Shown here: piece after piece, positions 31,815-34,331 of the stretch
Position numbering within the stretch: position 1 is the stretch's first letter
Layout: each line of letters begins with the position of its first letter
Virus record (IMG/VR): IMGVR_UViG_3300034010_001074
Location: 1-34,331 of that record
Source of the DNA: a virus
DNA length: 34,331 nt
Reading direction: 5' to 3' (one strand)
Notes under the pieces: model-generated
The model's database searches: none
Seen by the model: only the letters and a program-made list of their open reading frames with translations
Told to the model about the DNA's origin: nothing
Made by a program: the position numbers and the translations under genes

Positions 31815-31844
31815 GTCTCCCCAAAGGGGGCGAGATGCCCCCTT
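31815..31844 (-). promoter_or_regulatory. Hairpin with competing pairing at the helicase ribosome site
   Basis: On -, AAGGGGGC pairs with GCCCCCTT around a 5-base loop (31824-31831 with 31837-31844). The same C-run can alternatively pair with GGGG of the GGGGAG ribosome site just downstream via CCCC-TTT-GGGG. The two pairings are mutually exclusive. With only three T after the stem it is a poor terminator; translational control is possible. Confidence 0.45.
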
Positions 31845-31874
31845 GCTTCACTAAAACAGTTCAAACGGATTTAT

Positions 31875-32531
31875 TCAAACAGGCTGTGCTTGCCAAGGTG
31901 CAACGGCTCCCACTGGTGCTGGAGTTAATGGCGGAGCTTGTTGGACTGGAGCAGAAAGAGGAGCCAACTGCAACACAGGAGGAGCCTGTGGGGCTTGCTG
32001 AATAGGAGCCTGTTGAATTGGAGCCACTGCTGGATATTGAGCAGGTGGAGCCAAGGGAGGCGGTGCGTGTTGAGCTACATGGGCATTAACAAGCGTCGGC
32101 TTGAAGTTGATATAAGTCTTGCCATTCTTACCTGTACTGGCTTCAAGGTTGAAAAACACCACGGCTTGATTCAAGGCTTCAGGTAAAATGTTTACCAAGT
32201 CATGCAAGGCAATTTCGCCATAAGCAGGATCCAACAACTTGGCAAAAAACTTCAACTGGTTCAAGTTGCCTTTTCGTGCTTCAAACATTCCTGATTGCTC
32301 ACTTTTTTGAGCCAAGATGATATTTTCCGTATGCGTCAACCCATAAAGCTCACCTTCCATAATTTTAATATGCAAGGTGAACATTTGGGAATTGCCGTTT
32401 TGCGAAAGCACAAATTCCGCTTTTTCCACATGCCCCACATAGGAGCCGGGAGGAATCTGCAAGCTATCAAGACCGGGGGCTTGCTCATAAGCCTGATTCA
32501 AATAACTTAAATCGTAACTGGATAATGTCAT
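31875..32531 (-). CDS. DUF669-like putative ssDNA-binding/recombination protein
   Basis: A 218 aa protein with AAAGGTG before ATG 32531. Residues about 20-150 fit DUF669: IPPGSYVGHVEKAEFVLSQN, then QMFTLHIKIMEGELYG and INFKP. The C-terminal 65 residues are a Pro/Gln/Ala-rich low-complexity tail with QQAP repeats (PIQQAPIQQAP) and no acidic tip, unlike bacterial SSB. DUF669 genes usually sit beside Sak4-type ATPases and helicases, as here, and are thought to bind ssDNA during annealing or replication. The exact function is inferred. Confidence 0.75.
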   Translation of the reverse strand: MTLSSYDLSYLNQAYEQAPGLDSLQIPPGSYVGHVEKAEFVLSQNGNSQMFTLHIKIMEGELYGLTHTENIILAQKSEQSGMFEARKGNLNQLKFFAKLLDPAYGEIALHDLVNILPEALNQAVVFFNLEASTGKNGKTYINFKPTLVNAHVAQHAPPPLAPPAQYPAVAPIQQAPIQQAPQAPPVLQLAPLSAPVQQAPPLTPAPVGAVAPWQAQPV

Positions 32532-32548
32532 GGTGACACCTTTCTTTC

Positions 32549-33436
32549 TTAACTATTCGTCACTTCATAGACCCTTAGACGTTGACGACGTTCGTCTTCA
32601 GGGATTTGGGCAAGCGACACTTCCCCATTCGTACAAAAATAAGGCAAGGCATTTGAAAGCGTTAAGCCGTAGTTTTTACCCCACGCCATAACCTCTCTCT
32701 CGAACTCTTGCAAAGTCAAAGGGCGTTCAATCACTTCCGCCCCACTGTCCGCCCACTGAGCGAGGAGTTCACCGTCTTTCGAGGTGATCACCCAATCAGG
32801 TTTATCCACAAACAAGCCTGTGCGGTCTTTCGACACGGTGGCAAGGTGCGATTTGTTCTGAATATCAAAACAAGCCGTCATTTCATAATCAAGTCCCTCT
32901 CGAGTGATGACTTTAAGCCCCACCTTTTGAGGAACGCTTTTGCCTTTGTCGTTTTGTGAAATTACAACATCGGTTTTAACTCGACCGCAACAGATCACAT
33001 GACAAGGAGCGGTTAAAATTTCTTCCAAAAAAGAATTATGACGTGGCGTGATTCTGCCCCAATTGGTGTAAGAGTTTCCACCGCCTAAGTCTAATTGTTC
33101 TTTAATCTCTAAAGCACCGCCCTTTCCTTCCCATTCATGCGAAATAGAATCTACAATAATGCACTCCATTTTTGCTTGAATGCAGGTTTTAATGGCTTCC
33201 ACATAGCGTTCAGGCGTGTAAGGGGCGGAAAGTAATAAGGTGTTATACTCCCCTAAATCGGCGTATAAATCGGCGGAATTATTTTCTGAATCAATCACGC
33301 AGACCTTAGACCAGTCCCCCACAAGCCCTTTTGCAAGAAGCAAAGCGGAATAGGTTTTACCGCTTCCAGACGTGCCAAACATACCGATGCGGAGCTTGGC
33401 TTTTTGTCGGACGGCTCGGCGAATCTGAAAGCTCAT
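32549..33436 (-). CDS. Sak4/RecA-like AAA ATPase, putative recombinase
   Basis: A 295 aa P-loop ATPase: Walker A GTSGSGKT (21-28), Walker B CIIVDSI (D96), then a hydrophilic RecA-core-like region with ICCGRVKTD. The pattern fits the AAA_24/Sak4 group of phage single-strand annealing or strand-exchange proteins, which act with an SSB-like partner; the DUF669 gene lies immediately downstream. ATG overlaps the preceding stop by one base (TAATG). Confidence 0.8.
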   Translation of the reverse strand: MSFQIRRAVRQKAKLRIGMFGTSGSGKTYSALLLAKGLVGDWSKVCVIDSENNSADLYADLGEYNTLLLSAPYTPERYVEAIKTCIQAKMECIIVDSISHEWEGKGGALEIKEQLDLGGGNSYTNWGRITPRHNSFLEEILTAPCHVICCGRVKTDVVISQNDKGKSVPQKVGLKVITREGLDYEMTACFDIQNKSHLATVSKDRTGLFVDKPDWVITSKDGELLAQWADSGAEVIERPLTLQEFEREVMAWGKNYGLTLSNALPYFCTNGEVSLAQIPEDERRQRLRVYEVTNS

Positions 33437-33882
33437 TATGCCGTCACCTCTTCTTTAATTACGGATGACGTGAAACGTGGGCTAGGCTCGCCCAATTCGC
33501 TATGATGAGCGTTGATATTATCAATCTGCTCTTGCGTCAAGATGCCTTTTTTCTTCAAGGCACCTAGTGCAGTGGCTGTGATATTGAGTTCAGGCAAGAT
33601 CTGCGGTGCGTATTCAAGCAAGGCGATATTCGCCGATTTTTTATACGTCCGTTTTTCGATGTAGCTGTACTTATACGCAAGCCCCACATTTGATTCGATG
33701 CGTTCCCCTGCTTCGTAAGAGCCAAGCAATAGGTTTTGAACGCCTTTTTTATACGTCGTCAACCATTTTTCAAGACGTTCAGACATATATAGCCTGTCCG
33801 CCAAAGAAACGTAACCGTCAAAGAATCCTGTTAAGGAGTGGATCGCATCATGAAGCGATTTTTCAATAGTTTTTTGATTCAT
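33436..33882 (-). CDS. Early protein of unknown function
   Basis: A 148 aa helical protein behind AAAGGAG (eight bases before ATG 33882). Residues include Tyr/Lys/Leu-rich helices (EKRTYKKSANIALLEYAPQI) and a Pro/Ser-containing C-terminal tail. No family recognised. Its stop overlaps the ATPase start by one base (TAATG), so the two are probably translated together, which suggests a recombination-linked role without proof. Confidence 0.65.
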   Translation of the reverse strand: MNQKTIEKSLHDAIHSLTGFFDGYVSLADRLYMSERLEKWLTTYKKGVQNLLLGSYEAGERIESNVGLAYKYSYIEKRTYKKSANIALLEYAPQILPELNITATALGALKKKGILTQEQIDNINAHHSELGEPSPRFTSSVIKEEVTA

Positions 33883-33953
33883 TTATGAATCTCCTTTATA
33901 ATGATACAAAATATGGTTCGTCTGCCTCCCTTCCTCCAAGAGGGGGCTTTGTT

Positions 33954-34094
33954 TTAAGGAAACTTGCCAGCGGTACAATCCACAACAAATTGCGACGCTA
34001 GAAAACTAATGGGGATGCTGAACATTACCAGCATGAATATCACTGGGAAAGCATCCAAAAAAATGTGCCTAAAACAATAATCCCAATAAAGCAT
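33954..34094 (-). CDS. Small single-pass membrane protein (46 aa)
   Basis: A 46 aa frame, too short for usual gene calls. ATG 34094 directly follows the stop of the upstream gene (TAAATG). The sequence has a polar start (MLYWDYCFRH), a hydrophobic segment at about 16-38 (PVIFMLVMFSIPISFLASQF) and a short polar end. No strong ribosome site is present, so expression would rely on coupling. A 71-base gap follows, down to the next start. Function unknown; small early membrane proteins in phages often act in exclusion or host takeover. Confidence 0.45.
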   Translation of the reverse strand: MLYWDYCFRHIFLDAFPVIFMLVMFSIPISFLASQFVVDCTAGKFP

Positions 34095-34331
34095 TTATAA
34101 ATTGTGTCGCTGATTAAGCGTTGGCTTCGACAATTTTGGCATTTGTACATCAGGTGCTTTCCTTTCAAAGGTATCTTGTGGTAATTCTTTTAACGTCTTT
34201 GCGGTGGGAGCCATACCCATTTTAATAAGGGCATCTTCCCATTCCTCTTCAGGAGGAGGGATTCTTGTAACCGTCGCACGCTTTTCGCTGTTGCGTTCGG
34301 CGTGGATATTTGGGTAAAAGGGATTAATCAT
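34095..34331 (-). CDS. Early protein of unknown function, at the window edge
   Basis: A 78 aa Pro/Glu/Lys-rich protein beginning with an ATG at the last base of the window, so its ribosome site and any upstream extension are out of view. An acidic PPPEEEWEDALIKMGMAPTA segment is visible and the C-terminus is polar and probably unstructured. No family recognised. It is the first visible gene of the leftward operon; promoter and any repressor gene must lie further right or across a circular junction with base 1. Confidence 0.5.
   Translation of the reverse strand: MINPFYPNIHAERNSEKRATVTRIPPPEEEWEDALIKMGMAPTAKTLKELPQDTFERKAPDVQMPKLSKPTLNQRHNL

Noticed and set aside
31813-31851. GTG start 39 bases upstream for the helicase
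   Set aside because: It would translate through the G/C hairpin and lacks a ribosome site, whereas ATG 31812 has GGGGAG and begins just before the first helicase motif.

Overview
The window is most of the genome of a temperate, short-tailed (podovirus-like) phage. Both edges fall exactly on start codons: integrase on + at base 1, and an early gene on - at 34331. The divergent control region that should lie between them, where a repressor or cro would be expected, is therefore not visible. The host cannot be named from sequence. A lytic transglycosylase among the presumed ejection proteins, an M15 peptidase endolysin and strong AGGAGG-type ribosome sites fit a bacterial, probably Gram-negative host. 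No tRNA, insertion sequence or CRISPR array was seen.

Layout. (1) 1-1738: a tyrosine integrase whose N-terminus is an excisionase/MerR-like DNA-binding domain. It is followed by a very AT-rich non-coding block of about 680 bases holding nested inverted repeats, 17 TTACA/TGTAA pentamers, a hairpin and a GTRN tetranucleotide tract; attP, operator array or origin are the candidates. (2) 1739-23312, rightward late genes: small HTH protein, terminase small and large subunits, three large presumed ejection proteins (one with a transglycosylase domain, one of 1320 aa with a DdrB/ParB-like domain typical of 'polyvalent' proteins), portal, scaffold, N4-gp56-like major capsid protein, head-tail adaptor, tail nozzle, and tail fibres including one with two Ig-like domains. 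(3) 23323-24508: a lysis cassette with a membrane/coiled-coil holin or spanin candidate, two very small genes, a rho-independent terminator and an M15-type endolysin. (4) 34331-24526, leftward early genes: two small genes, a gene of unknown function, a Sak4-like ATPase, a DUF669-like putative ssDNA-binding protein, a DEAD/DEAH helicase with zinc ribbon, a VRR-NUC nuclease and a Toprim primase-helicase. Then comes a run of six small accessory genes, including a 17-unit pentapeptide-repeat protein and a zinc-ribbon protein.

How it works together. The - strand operon supplies replication and recombination plus accessory proteins that may act on the host. The + strand supplies packaging, virion and lysis. 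Genes are tightly packed, often with 1-base TAATG stop/start overlaps, implying translational coupling. Three identical copies of AAGTAGAAACGTGCT lie in the only sizeable gaps of the first part of the late region, before the small terminase, portal and scaffold genes. No phage RNA polymerase gene is present to explain them as T7-type promoters.

The best candidates for something undescribed are that three-copy motif, the repeat-dense block at 1135-1599, and a possible RNA switch over the helicase ribosome site.
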